Below are positions 45,501-57,703 of a DNA stretch of 64,000 nucleotides, one piece after another (position 1 is the stretch's first letter; the number at the start of each line of letters is the position of its first letter). The stretch spans positions 248,001 to 312,000 of the forward strand of contig KV748275.1 in the NCBI GenBank assembly GCA_001692895.1. The letters run 5' to 3'. This DNA comes from Cenococcum geophilum 1.58. Taxonomy: Eukaryota; Ascomycota; Dothideomycetes; Gloniales; Gloniaceae. Made by a program: the position numbers and the translations under genes. The notes under the pieces were generated by a model, which searched no databases, was not told the DNA's origin, and was given only the letters and a program-made list of their open reading frames with translations.

Positions 45501-46440
45501 GCTCCTTAGACCTTTAATTACTTAATCTTTATCCTCTAGGTTTCTATAGTCGTTTATTTTATTTCTTATTTTCTTTAATACTACTTAGGTCTATTAGCTC
45601 TGCGCCATACTATAGTTTCTAACTTTAACTTTATTATTGCGTGCCTTACGCCTTATATAACTATAAAACTCTATCTTAACCTTTCTTAGTCTACTCTCTT
45701 TAGTAGATCCTATTATTAATCTTAATTACTTAATTAATTAAATCCCTAAGAGTATCCATATCTTCTATTAGGATAATTACGTCCTAAACTTTTACTTTAA
45801 GCCCCTATTTATACTATACTATAAGCGCCTTATTGTTCCATTTAACTTATATTGCCAATGTTTAAAACTATATTATATATTTAATTACTAAAGTTCTATA
45901 TACTAGATTTTAAAGCTTTCTTTCTACTATAGTAGTTGCCTTCGGGTCTCTAAATATCTGCGTTAAGCGTTTCGCGAACCTACTCTAACTTAAAAATATA
46001 TACCGTACCTCCTAGTTAGTGGTTATTATGCTATACTTCTATACCTCCGTAAGGTGGGGCTTAAACTACTTAAGTACTCTTCCCGTTAAGAATAATCTTA
46101 CGTAAGCGACTTAATCTATAGGCGTTCCTAGCTTTACCCCTTCTTATATAACCTTAAAGTATATTTGTATAAGGAATCCTTTAAGCTTTAACTTTTCCCC
46201 TAAGAATCGCTTAATTAAGGGTAACTTAACCTTAGCTGCCCTAATACCATTAATCCTTTTTTTAAGTATCTTATTATTATCTATTAATCGATTAACTATT
46301 TCCTATAGCTGTTTAATAGTAACTAGTTATAAGTTAGTATCTACTATACTAGTGTTATTACCTAATCCTAAGGTAGTCGCCGCTGTGGACGCAGTTATAG
46401 CTGCTACTTTTAGTAGTATATTGTTTAACTCTCTTTACTA
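39600..46440 (-). pseudogene. G3 copy b gag-pol, RIP-degraded
   Basis: Read on the minus strand from right to left. The gag region (46.4 to about 44.9 kb) has an FKPYL-type capsid section. Protease and RT follow, with the active site decayed to KFIIVYLNNIIIYL near 42525-42580, then RNase H and integrase (near 41.0-41.3 kb). Stop codons are dense on every frame. Ambiguous bases interrupt it at 44686-44738. No ORF longer than about 60 codons survives. Confidence 0.75.
44686..44738. other. ambiguous bases (N) in G3 copy b
   Basis: Scattered N positions inside the Gypsy internal region, as at 148-194 and 51795-51820. Confidence 0.95.
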
Positions 46441-46730
46441 TAACCTTAGTAGTGAATATATTATAAAGCCTTATAGGAAATACTACGGTAGGCTTTATTA
46501 ATGGGCTAGGTATATAGGTATAGAATAGTTAACAACGTAAATATAACTAGTGGAGTAGTTGCCTAATAGATTAACTCTAATTATATTCTAAGATTTACTA
46601 CAAAGGAGAGAACTATCTGGGTAGGGACTGTAGTCCTTTAAATACACAACTATACTCTTAAGAAATTCCCTTATACGTAATATACGTATTATATATATTA
46701 TATATACGTTCCCTTTATATACTATATATA

Positions 46731-48583
46731 ACGTACTCCACGGGTGACCCGTCCACACGGGTGACCCGTTCACCTCCCCACCAAAACGCGACCTACCAAC
46801 TTTCAACCGCGATGCATCGACAACCCAACGTGCAATTACCTTCTTATGAAGTAAATATCAACCTAGCTATCTTAGCTATCAAACACGACCAAATTGAAAG
46901 CGAGCGACGCGCTGCTACTACGTACGATATCCCCCGAACCACGCTACGCGACTGACGCGCCGGAAGACTCTCAAAACTCGATTGTGAGCCTAAATTAAAG
47001 AAACTCACCAAGCTTGAGGAGCAGGTGATTGTTTAGTATATACTCGACCTAGACGAACGAGGATTTGCGCCTACCTTTAATGCTGTACGAGCAATGGCTG
47101 ATAGACTGCTTGCTGAGCGCGATGCTGGCCAGGTTGGTATAAACTGGCCAACAACCTTTGTTAGACGTACCCCAGGGATTAAACCACATATTAATCGACC
47201 GTACGATCGATAGCGAGCGCTCTGTGAGGATCCAGAGATTATTAGCAAGTGGTTTATGCTTGTAGAGCATATAAAGGCGAAGTACGGTATTACGGACGAC
47301 GACAGCTATAACTTTGATGAGACTGGCTTTTAGATGGGGGTTATAATAAGCTAAGTGGTTATTATAGGCTTAGAGAGGCGTAATAGGCCAAAAGCTATAT
47401 AGCCAGGCGATCGCGAGTGGTCTACGGTGATCCAAGGGATTAACGCGATGGGATGGGCGATTCCACCCTTTATTATCCTTGCGGCTAAAACCCACCTCTC
47501 TAGCTGGTATTAGGGTACTGATATACCAAAAGATTGGGTTATTAGTGTTAGTGAGAATGGCTGGATAACAAATGAGCTTGGTGTTAAGTGGCTAAAGCAC
47601 TTTAATAAGCACACAGAGAGTTGTACAGTTGGCGCGCATCGGCTACTGGTTATTGACGGCCACGAGAGCCACAAGTCGCTGGATTTCCAGGCTATATGCA
47701 AAGAGAGTAAGATTATTACACTCTGTATGCCAGTATACGCGTTACATCTACTACAGCCGCTAGATGTAGGGTGTTTCTCGCCGTTAAAGCGCGCATACGG
47801 AACTAAGATTAATGGCTTTATCCGTAACTATATCAACCATATCGATAAGCTATCCTTCCTGGTAGCCTTTAAAACAGCCTTCGACCGCGCATTTATAAAG
47901 GCTAATATCTGCGCAAGCTTTTGAGGCGCTAGGCTAGTCCCTTTTAACCCAGAGGCGGTGCTTTCAAAGCTTAATGTAAAGCTACGTACACCAACACCCC
48001 TAGTGGTAGATAATACCCTATGGGAGTTAAAAACACCTAGCAATACCCGTGAGCTAGAGGCTTAATCAACCTTAATTCGCGATCAAATTCAAAACTATTA
48101 GAATTCTTCGCCTATTAGGACTATTGCGCCGTTAGATCAGCTTATTAAAGGTGCTTAGATAATAATGCATTTGGCTGTGCTACTGGGTGAGGAGAACGTA
48201 GCACTTAGGAAGGCTTGTAAGGCTGCAAGCCAGCGTAAAGCACGTAAAAGGAAGCGGATTTAGAAAGGGGGGACCTTAACAAAGGAGGCAGGCACTAAGT
48301 TAGCTGCTTAAAAGTGTGGTGGTGGCCAGAATGAAGGGTAGAGAGGCTGAAGGGGAGGTATCCGATAATAGAACTATACGTAAGAAAAGGCGCTGCAAAC
48401 GTTGTGGAGAGACTGGACATAATTCTCGTACATGTAAAGCTGAAGTATAATGCTTCATAATACTGTATCTTACTTCATATTACTATATTTTGCAGTATTG
48501 TGGTGCTGGTTGCGCACAAAGGTCGCGTTTTGGTGGGGAGGTGGATGGGTCACCCGTGTGGACGGGTCACCCGTGGAGTACGT
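46731..48583 (+). mobile_element. Fot1/pogo-type DNA transposon B, with TA target duplication
   Basis: 1853 bp with inverted ends ACGTACTCCACGGGTGACCC and its exact complement; the arms extend about 60 bp to GGTGGGGAGGTG/AAAACGCGACC. TA occurs at 46729-46730 and 48584-48585, and excision restores the Gypsy LTR. Its GC content is higher than its host's, and it is far less RIP-altered than pogo A, so it arrived late. Confidence 0.95.
46812..48450 (+). pseudogene. pogo/Fot1 transposase (DDE_1), lightly degraded
   Basis: Starts MHRQPNVQLPSYEVNINLAI. A CENP-B/Psq-type helix-turn-helix covers the first ~60 residues (RRAATTYDIPRTTLRD). The DDE domain shows YNFDETGF (near 47310), RLLVIDGHESHKS (near 47640) and LLQPLDVGCFSPLKRAYG (near 47750). 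The C-terminal part is basic and ends in a CCHC knuckle, CKRCGETGHNSRTCKAEV, at the stop 48448-48450. At least ten stops (mainly TAG for Trp or TGA/TAG for Arg/Gln) and one frameshift near 48330 disrupt it. The catalytic acidic residues are otherwise all readable, so the element was once autonomous. About 545 residues originally, the usual Fot1 size. Confidence 0.92.
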
Positions 48584-48732
48584 TACTGCGTATAACATTA
48601 TATAACCTTAGTTACTATTCTTTATTATATAGTTCTACCGGATCTATCTTAGACCGTACCTATATTAACTAACTAGCTTTTTCTAACTCCTCTCCTAGTA
48701 GTCTTAATATTGTACTTAAAGCGTCCGTAATA

Positions 48733-48945
48733 CTAAGGAGAAGGAAAGGGGGTTATAAGGGCTAGTATTAATAAATAGGTAGCGTAAGTCGCTAAGGAGC
48801 TAGCAGTAGATAAGCTAATAGTAGGCGAGCTAATAGTAAGAAATAGTACTAGACAGTATGCGATAATACTAGATAGTATATAATAGTATAATAGGTAGCA
48901 GAATATAGCAGAACTTAGCAGGTAATACGCTCTAGCACTATTATA
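48733..48945 (-). repeat. 5' section of the G4 3' LTR
   Basis: Minus strand from TATAATAGTGC at 48945, preceded by the polypurine tract GGAGGAGGGGGTAA as in G1 and G2. It includes AGTTCTGCTATATTCTGC-type motifs and short GTCTAGTACT-type repeats absent from G1. It is continued at 39113-39043. Confidence 0.75.
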
Positions 48946-49748
48946 TTACCCCCTCCTCCTAAAAAAGCCTGCCCTTAGGCGTTGTCTAAGCTCCTTATTA
49001 TTATAGCTATCTAACCCTTCTTCCTAGCACTTAATCCAGCTATTTAATTTGCGTGGTAGTTTAGGGAGGTTAGGGTAGGCTAGGTAAAAGTCCAATAGCT
49101 TATAGGGGGAGTACTTAAAGTTAAATGCGGGATATCATTCTAGGTCTTTATTGTGGCCTACCTAGCTTATATGGTATTTTAAGACCTTACGGTCCTTTTT
49201 AACCGCTAAGATTTCTTTAACTTTTTATTCTTTATCCTCTATAATCTAAATTAGTGGTAGGGGGTATTATATTACCTAGGTAATAAATTATTTATAGCTT
49301 TTTATAGCCGGTCCAGGGAAAAGATAGGGTAGATCTTTATTAATTTTAGTAGCTTAACCCTAAAAGAGTGTCCTACTTTTTAAAGAATCTTATATAGGCC
49401 AGCTATTTAATAGTTTAGCTTATAGCTTAGCCTCTAGGTTTTCTAGTTCTTTATTAACACCTATACCTTATCTCCTACCTAGAAGTCTACCTTATAATAA
49501 TATTAATTTACATTAAACTCCTTCTTCTCTTACGCCTTTTTTATAATTGTTTAGGCAGTTTCTTAGGCTCTATACATTCTCTTAGCAAATACTTAGGCCT
49601 TTTTATAGCTAAGGCGTTCGCGAGCTATAGTGGGTTTAGTAGGCCTATCCTAATTAAAGGACGTTTAGGGTATATACCTATTAAGCAGTTTAAATAGCGA
49701 TATCCCTATACTGTTATCGGGGAGTGTAAGCTACGCGTAGTCCATTAT

Positions 49749-50173
49749 TGTAACGGAACCTTGTAGCAAGAACTACGATAGGCTCGTTATTGGGCTAGGT
49801 GTGTAGGAAATGCAAGTATAAAAGTTAAGAACGTAATAACAACTGGTGGAGTGGTTGCCTAACAGATTAACTCTAATTATATTCTAAGAATTACTATAAA
49901 GAAGGAACTATCTAGGTAGGGACTAAGGGTCCTTAAATATATAACCGTACTCCTATGAAATCCTTCTTATACGTAATGTACGTCTTATATATAAGGTATA
50001 TAAGTTCCTCTCGTTTCTCTTATTTAATATATAGCACATTATATAACCTTAGTTACTATTCCTTGTTATATAGTTCTATCGGCTCTATCCTAAACTATGC
50101 CTAAATTAATTAACTAGCTTCTTTTGTCTCTTCTCTAAGTAGTTATAATATTGTACTTAAAGCGTCCGTAATA
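49749..50173 (-). repeat. 3' LTR of G3 copy a
   Basis: 425 bp, TGTAACGGAACCTTG to GTCCGTAATA. Confidence 0.93.
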
Positions 50174-50229
50174 CTATCTCCCTCCTTTTTATCTTTATCC
50201 TTAAAAATTCAAAATATCTCTAAGTTATT

Positions 50230-53200
50230 CACTAGAGGTATAATATCCGTCTAATTAATTTGGTTAATATTATTGCTTATTATACCTAAAGCAATTTCTT
50301 CTTTATACGCCCAACGTTATACCCGCACTATTACTGCAATATTATCTCTTGGTAAGATTATACCGTCTCCATATTCTTGTTGTTTAAAAGAGGGGTTAGT
50401 TTATATTATATTAGCGAACCTATCTTTATAATAACCGTTCTTTTACTTAGAGTGTACTAAAGCAAATATTTATTTGTCCTATAACGTTCGCTCTACTTCT
50501 AATACTAAATATACGCAACCTATTACTCTTAATAGTCGTCTAGTTTTCTAATTAATTTGTTTTAGGGTTTTATATTTAATCTACTGCTACGCGGCTAGAT
50601 AGTAAACTATTATAAGCCCTTACTAAGTTAGAACGTTTTTGTGACGCGGAATAGAAGGCCCTAAATGCTTAAATTGCGGTATTTACTTATCTGCTTTGTC
50701 TTAAGAAGGTTTATAAAAAGGTTTATTTTAAGAAGTGGAAACTTATAAAATAAGGTCTATAGGAACTAGGTAATAAAAGAATAGATTCTCCTTTAATAGA
50801 GAAAGAAACAGATCTGAGTAGTTTAGTAACTGCTCTTCTTAGGTCCCCCTTAGGTAACTTATTCTTTAGCGATTTTTTTTATTAATACTGCCTAACCTAA
50901 TCTCTTCTAATACTCCTATACCTTTCCTATAGCGTTCTTTAAATTCTTTAGTGGCTCCTAGGTAGTCTTAGTGTAGCCTATCCACTTAACCTTATACTAT
51001 ATTTTATCGTTAATGTCCTTATAATTAACAATCTTTAAAATTTGCTATTTATCTTCTTCTTATCCTCTATACGTGTCTGCTTTATAGACTAGTGGCTTAA
51101 CATTCCTATATACTAGCTCTAGCATTGCGATATACTATATAGGGTAGATCTTCATTTTGGCTAGTAGGTTTAACTTAAACGTAATTGGTGAAATCCTTTA
51201 TATAATTTTGAAAGGTCTTAGTCTAACGTAGTCCAATTTCTTACTTAGTTGTTAACTCTTGAAATTTTTGTATAGTAGCTATACTTTATCTCCCTTCTTA
51301 AGATCTAGTCCCTTAGATCTCTTAGCATTATAGTACCTTTTTATTCTTTACTATACTACCTTAGCTGTCTCTATAAGGTCTGCATAAAGATTTATTAAAT
51401 CCTTTATTCTTTCTTTAGCTATACTACTTATTTTCTTTACTTACCGTAGTAACAATAATATTCTTAGCTTATATCTATAATTTGCCTTAAATAGTAATAT
51501 GCCTATTCCTTCTTAAGGTGTTATATTATACGTAAACTATATAACTGGTAATAGCGATACCTAATTATTCTGTGCATAATTAATATAATGCCTTAGATAT
51601 TGTTCTAGTATCTAGTTTAATCTTTCCGTTTAATCGTCTATTTGTGGATAATATATAGTAGAAGTTACTGCTTAAACTCCTTGCTCCGTTAAGAACACTT
51701 CCTAAAATATTACTATAAATCTTAGATCTCTATCTAATATAATCTTACTTAGTGCTCTATGTCTTATAAATACTTCTTTAATATAAATTCTAGCNANATC
51801 TTNTANTAANNTTTCTTCTNTATATGCTATAAAGTATCCCTACTTTATAAGCTTATCTACTATTACTAAAATCGCGTTATAATCTTGTCCGGTAATAGGG
51901 TCCTTTAATTTTAGTAACTTAATAATAAAGTCCCATAATATAACCTCCTATAGTCTCTCTGGTATTTTAATAGGTTGTAGCCCTCTATATAGCTTATACC
52001 TTATTGGTTTGTTCCTTTAGTAATCTAGATATTCCTTTATAACTTTTCTAGCTATTTTTTAGATTCCGTTAATAATATATTCCTCCTAGAGTCTTAACAC
52101 TAAGCCCATAGCTCTATTGTGTCCTTAAGTTAGTCCCTTATAGAAGTCTTCTATAAACTACTCTACTATACTTCTTAGGATATACTTTACTTCTTAATTT
52201 TTATATATATCCGTCTATAGATCTTTTAGCTATACTTCTAGAATTCTTTATACCTAAAAGCTTTTTAGTGTCTTGTAGACTTTCTCTAGTTTATTGTCTT
52301 TTTAAGTTGCTGTAATTTTCGGATAATTATACCTAATTAATCTATCTATATCTTTTTGTAATAAAGCCCCTAATAGCTTTTTTTTATTTTATAGTTTAGC
52401 TTTACAGCTCAGAGCATCTACCTATGTATTATCTGTACCTTTAGTATACTAAATCTTAAAATGGTATTCTGTAAGCATCTCTGCCTATCTAACCTATCTT
52501 TAGTTAAGTTCCTTTGTTATTAGGAATCCTATTAGGTTCTTATAATCCGTCTTAACTATAAATGGTTTTTCTATGCCTTATAAGAATGCCCTCTATTTCT
52601 TTAATACTGTAACTATACCTAATAACTCCTTATTATAGATGTTATAGTTTAGCTCTAGTGGTGTTATTTTCTGACTATAGTATGCTACTAGGTGCCATCT
52701 ATCTTAATACCTTTATATAAAGCACGCCCCTAGTATATAGTCTAATATATCTGTCTCTATAACTGTCTCTAGTCCTAGTTAATAGATTTTAAGAACTGGC
52801 TCCTAGGTAAACAACTCTTTAATTTTCTTAAAGAGTTCTCTTTGCTTCTCTCCCTATACCTATAGTTCTTCTTTCTTTATTAACCGCGTAAATGGCTTAA
52901 TATCCTTTAATTACTACGCTATAAACCTTCTGCAGTAATTACAAAACCCTAAAAATAATCTCAACTATATAACGTTCTCTAGTTCCTACTAATTTACTAT
53001 AGCCTTAATCTTTTTTAAATCTATACTAAGTTGGCCTAGTTTAATAATAAATTTAACGAAATCGGTCTTTCTGGTAAAGAACTTGTATTTTTTAATTACT
53101 ACTAGTATCTATTCTTCCTATAGTCTCTTTAAGACCTATTTAACGTGTTCCCTATATTCTTTCTTAGTCATTAAGTAGATAATAATATTGTTAAGATATA

Positions 53201-56200
53201 CTATAATAAATTTATCTAAGTGTTCTTCTAATACATTGTTAATACGTTTCTAGAACGTTACTAGTATATTTATAAGCCCGAATTGCATAACTAATAGTTT
53301 GTATAGTTCTTCCTTTAACCTAAAGGCTGCCTTTTATTTATTACCTTCCTTGATTCTGATCTAATAGTACGCCTATCTTAGATCTATTTTTGTGAAGATT
53401 TACGCATTACCTATTCTATTTTAGATTTCGCTAATTAAGAATAAAGGATACCTATCCTTCCTGGTAATACTGTTTAACTATCTGTAGTTAATATACAGCC
53501 TTAGTTTGCCATTTTTCTTTAGTATAAATAGTACTGGATAACCCGCTGATGATTATAATAGTCTAATGTATCCCTTTTATAGATTTTCCTAGATAAACTC
53601 TTTTAGCGCTCTACCTTCTTTTTCGGTAAGCTTATAGATTGGAAAGAACTTTAAACTTGTTTTTAGTTTTAATTCTATCTTATAGTCCCATGCTATATAT
53701 TCTAACAGCTTTTTACTTTTTAGTAACCATAGTTTTTTGCTATACTTATAGTATCTCTTTAGTATATAGCTTAGTCCTTTTTCTGTTTCTTTATAGGTTG
53801 CTCCTACTTAGTACTATACCAACTTGGCTTGTTGTTATATCTTGCGGCGTTAAGTATCTCTAATATTGACCTGATCTGTAATCTAATCGATCCTTAGATT
53901 ATATTCCTATAACTAAGGCATGCCTAATACTGCCTTATCCCGTCCTAATAGTAGGATATTAAAAGATATCTTAATTTGTCTCCCTTTAATAGTTATTTAA
54001 ATAGGTCCTGTTTTAAGATTAATAATCCCTCCTCTATAGGTTATTGGATCCCCTAAAATCGTAACTAATAGGTAAGGTTGCTCCTTTTATCTGTAAGGTA
54101 GTCCTATTCTCTTAACTATTGCTAGTAAGATATGGTTTTACGTTACTCTACTATCTATTAGCGCTTTAAACTGCTGATCTTGCTAATTAATTTATAAATT
54201 TAGGTGTTGTCCTTAAATTTCTTTAAGGGTCTAAGGCTCTACTACTGGCTCCCTTTAGTCCCGTAGGCCTCTACTTTTCCTAATTATTAGCTGCTTAATC
54301 CTAGTATACTTAGCTTGCTCTTTAGCTAATGCCTAGTTCGCTTTTTATCTTTAATATACTATAAACACATATTTTCTAGGCATTCCTACTACTATTATCC
54401 GTCTAAGCATTCTTCCATAAGGAATCTTCCTAGTTAAAGTATTACGCTTCCTTCCTCTTAGACCTCTACTAGATGCTATCCATATATATATTTAGCATTC
54501 CTATACTATTGCTTATCTGTCATTTAGTATATTCTCGTAGGGTATTTCCAATTCTTTTCCTTTGGATTCTTGTGCATTTCGTATATATTATCCATATACG
54601 CAATCTATAATAACGTATAGTGTGCTAGGTACTTTAGGTTAACTCTTAGCTTATCTTTATCCCTAAGTTTAAACCTTTATTATGCTAATCTAAACGTTAT
54701 AACTTTATTCGCAGGTACTAAGATACGTCTTTCACTTCTCTAGTCCTCTAAACGTTCCTTTAGATCCTTTAATATTATAATTAAGGCTCCTTTAATATGC
54801 GTTATGGCCTTTTCTATAATTAGGTGGTCCTAAATAACTTTTTTATTCAACCACATATAGAAATCTTCCTACTTATTATTATGCCTTTGCTTATACTACT
54901 TTTGGTATAGCTACTAGAGTATATACGGTCTGTTTATAAGGAAGTATCTTCTTATTACTATATCGTAACAGCCCTTTATATATCGTTCTTCGAACCTAGT
55001 TAAAATCCCTAAATCCTCTTTACTTTTTAGTTTAATAAGCTACTTGGCTTTTAGTATACCTACTCTTAGCCTATTAGTAATTCTTTATACTAGTGCTCTG
55101 TCCTTTATACGTCCTAATATACTAGATCTCTTATCTAGTTTCTGTTCTTGCTATGCAATAATTCTTTACCTAAACTCTTCTATAGTTTCTTTTAGTTTGC
55201 ACCTTATGCTCTAATCCTTAAAATCATCTTACTTCTTAATCCTAGTATCGAACTTTCGATCTTTAGGCTGAATACTACGTTCCCCTAGTAAGTCTTCTGG
55301 GTCTATATATCTGTCTCCTAGTCTAACTGCTATTTGTATTGTAGATTCTCTAATCTATAAAGAAGCTCCTTGCCTCTTATCTATAGGTGCCCTTATTTAT
55401 ACTCCGAAATCTTAGTCCCTTAGATTTTTTAATCCTAAGCTTACTTCTAACTTAAGCTTGGCTCCCGCCTTAGTTTAATTAGGCGTCCGTAGTGTTCTTA
55501 TCTCGTCTTAAGAGTCTTAAATCTTACTTATTTTGTCTTAAGAGTTTTATATTTATGGGAAACTTTATCCTAAGCTTATTTATATATTTCTAAACTAAGC
55601 TGCTACCCTACTCCATCGGTTTTCGTCTATTATAGGTCCTAGGGTATACCTTATCTTATCTTAAGAATCTTAGTCGTCTTTTATCTTGTCTTAAGAATCT
55701 CAAGCCTTTAGCCTTTTGCCTTTATTAAGTGCCGAAGTGGTTCGCTGTCCTATTTCTCTTACGTCTTATAAAGCGATAGACATCGTATCTAGTAGGGTTT
55801 TAATCCCTACTAATATTCCTTATTCTGTAGTGGAATCATCCTCTACCTTTAGTATAATATCTCCGAGGTCTACTCGCTCCTAGTAAGCGGCCCTTATTAC
55901 CTTATTGTTATGGAATGTTTTGCTTAGGTCAAATTTATCGTCCTTAATATCTAATCTGCGAACTAGTTTATTAGTTCTTCTGCATCCTATAGGTGCTAGC
56001 TCTTATAGCCAATAGCTTGCGCTATACTTAGTGTCTTTATAAATTTAGTATACGTTATTATAATAAAACGCAAAACTTTTAATTAAATATTCTTTTGTTC
56101 CTCGTAGCATATTGTTGTCCCTCTATATATATATGTCGTCTACTAGTCTCGTGCCCTTTACTATATAGTAACTCTACCTACTTTTACAGTCTCTAATGTA

Positions 56201-57230
56201 ATAACCCTATTTTCTATAATTTATATAAGCTCCTTCTTTAAACCATTTCTTTTACTATAGAGTCCGCCTAAATATCTTCTGCTGTTAAGATCCCTAATTT
56301 GGCCTTTACTCCTTAGACCTTTAATTACTTAATTCTTATCCTCTAGGTTTCTATAGTTTACTCTATCTCTTATAGGCTTCTTTAGTACCACTTAGGTCTA
56401 TTAGCTCTACGCCATACCATAGTTTCTAACTTAGCTTTTGTTATTGCGTATTCTACGCCTTATATAACTATAGAACTCTATCCTAGCCTCTCTTAGCCTA
56501 TTCCCTTTAGTAGATCTAATTATTAATCTTAATTACCTAATCTATTAGTTCCCTTAAGGTGTCCGCATCTTCTATTAGAATAATTACGTTCTAGACTTTA
56601 GCCTTAAGTCCCTGTTTGTACTATACCATAAGCGCCCTATTATTTTACTCTACTTATATTGCTAGTATCTAGAACTATATCGTATACTTAATTGCTAAAG
56701 TTTATTATACGAGGTTCTGGAGTTTTCTTTTCGCTATAGTTGTTTCTTCTAGGTCTCTAAATATCTGCGTAAGTTGTTCTGCAAATCCTTCCTAACTTAA
56801 GAATATAAATCGCATATCTTAGTTAGTGGTTATTATTTTATTTACCTATATCTCTATAAGGTAAGGTTTAAACAACTTAAGTGCTTTTTCTAATAAGAAT
56901 AGTCTTGTATAGGCTATTCGATCCACGGGTATAGGTAACTTTACTCTCTCCTATAAGACCTTAAAGTGCATTTATATAAGGAATCCTTTAAGCTTTAACC
57001 TTTTTCCTATAAATCTCTTAATTAATAGTAGCTTAATCTTTACTACTCCTATTCTATTAAGTCTTTCTTCTAATACTATATTATTAGCTGTTAGCTAGTT
57101 AACTATTTCCTATAGCTGTCCGACCGTTACAGGTTACTGTAAGTTAGTATCTACCATACTGGTATCACCTCCTGTCCTTAAAGTAGTTGCTGCCATTAAT
57201 GGCGTTATGGTAGCTGCTTTTAGTAGCATA
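50230..57230 (-). pseudogene. G3 copy a gag-pol, RIP-degraded
   Basis: Minus-strand reading gives gag (56.9 to about 56.3 kb: LFKPYL.EI.VNK, DMRFIFLS.EGFAEQLT). RT follows, with the active site changed to KFIIVYLNNIIIYL near 53160-53215. RNase H is next, then the integrase core (ILWDFIIKLLKLKDPITGQDYNAILVIVDK near 51850-51965). All frames contain frequent stops. It is the least decayed of the three G3 copies but still dead. Ambiguous bases occur at 51795-51820. Confidence 0.8.
51795..51820. other. ambiguous bases (N) in G3 copy a
   Basis: Six scattered N positions in the integrase region. Confidence 0.95.
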
Positions 57231-57273
57231 TTGTTTAACTTCTTATATTAATACTATAACTAGGTAGTAATTA

Positions 57274-57698
57274 TATAACGGAACCTTGTAGCAAGAACTA
57301 TAATAGGCTCGTTATTGGGCTAGGTATATAGGAAATGCAAGTATAAAAGTTAAGAACGTAATAATAACTGGTGGAGTAGTTGCCTAATAGATTAACTCTA
57401 ATTATATTCTAAGAATTACTATAAAGAAGGAACTATTTAGGTAGGGACTGAGGGTCCTTAAATATATAACCGTACTCCTATAAAATCCTTCTTGTACGTA
57501 ATATACGTCTTATATATAAGGTACGTAAGTTCCTTTTGTTCCTCTCGTTTAATATATAGCATATTATATAACCTTAGTTACCATTCCTTGTTATATAGTT
57601 CTATCGGCTCTATTTTGGACCGTGCCTAAATTAACCAACTAGCTTCTTCCGTCTCTTCTCTAAGTAGTTATAACATTGTACTTAAAGCGTCCGTAACA
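57274..57698 (-). repeat. 5' LTR of G3 copy a
   Basis: 425 bp, TATAACGGAACC to GTCCGTAACA, pairing with 49749-50173. Confidence 0.93.
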
Positions 57699-57703
57699 AT
57701 TAT

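Larger units (their letters stand above)
39114..48732 (-). mobile_element. complete Ty3/Gypsy G3 copy b (carries pogo B)
   Basis: LTRs lie at 39114-39532 (419 bp) and 46459-48732. The second is 419 bp once the pogo element and its extra TA are removed. The exact target duplication is CTAAG (39109-39113 and 48733-48737). Orientation is minus: the polypurine tract (inverse of CTATTTCCCTCC) adjoins the left LTR, and RT motifs read on the minus strand. It inserted into the 3' LTR of G4. Confidence 0.93.
46459..48732 (-). repeat. 5' LTR of G3 copy b, split by pogo B
   Basis: LTR parts 46459-46730 and 48584-48732 join across one TA to a 419-bp LTR ending GTCCGTAATA. Confidence 0.9.
49749..57698 (-). 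mobile_element. complete Ty3/Gypsy G3 copy a
   Basis: 7950 bp with two 425-bp LTRs (49749-50173 and 57274-57698) and an exact 5-bp duplication ATTAT (49744-49748 and 57699-57703). Orientation is minus (polypurine inverse CTATCTCCCTCC next to the left LTR). It interrupts Gypsy G4 between its chromodomain and integrase sections. Confidence 0.95.
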
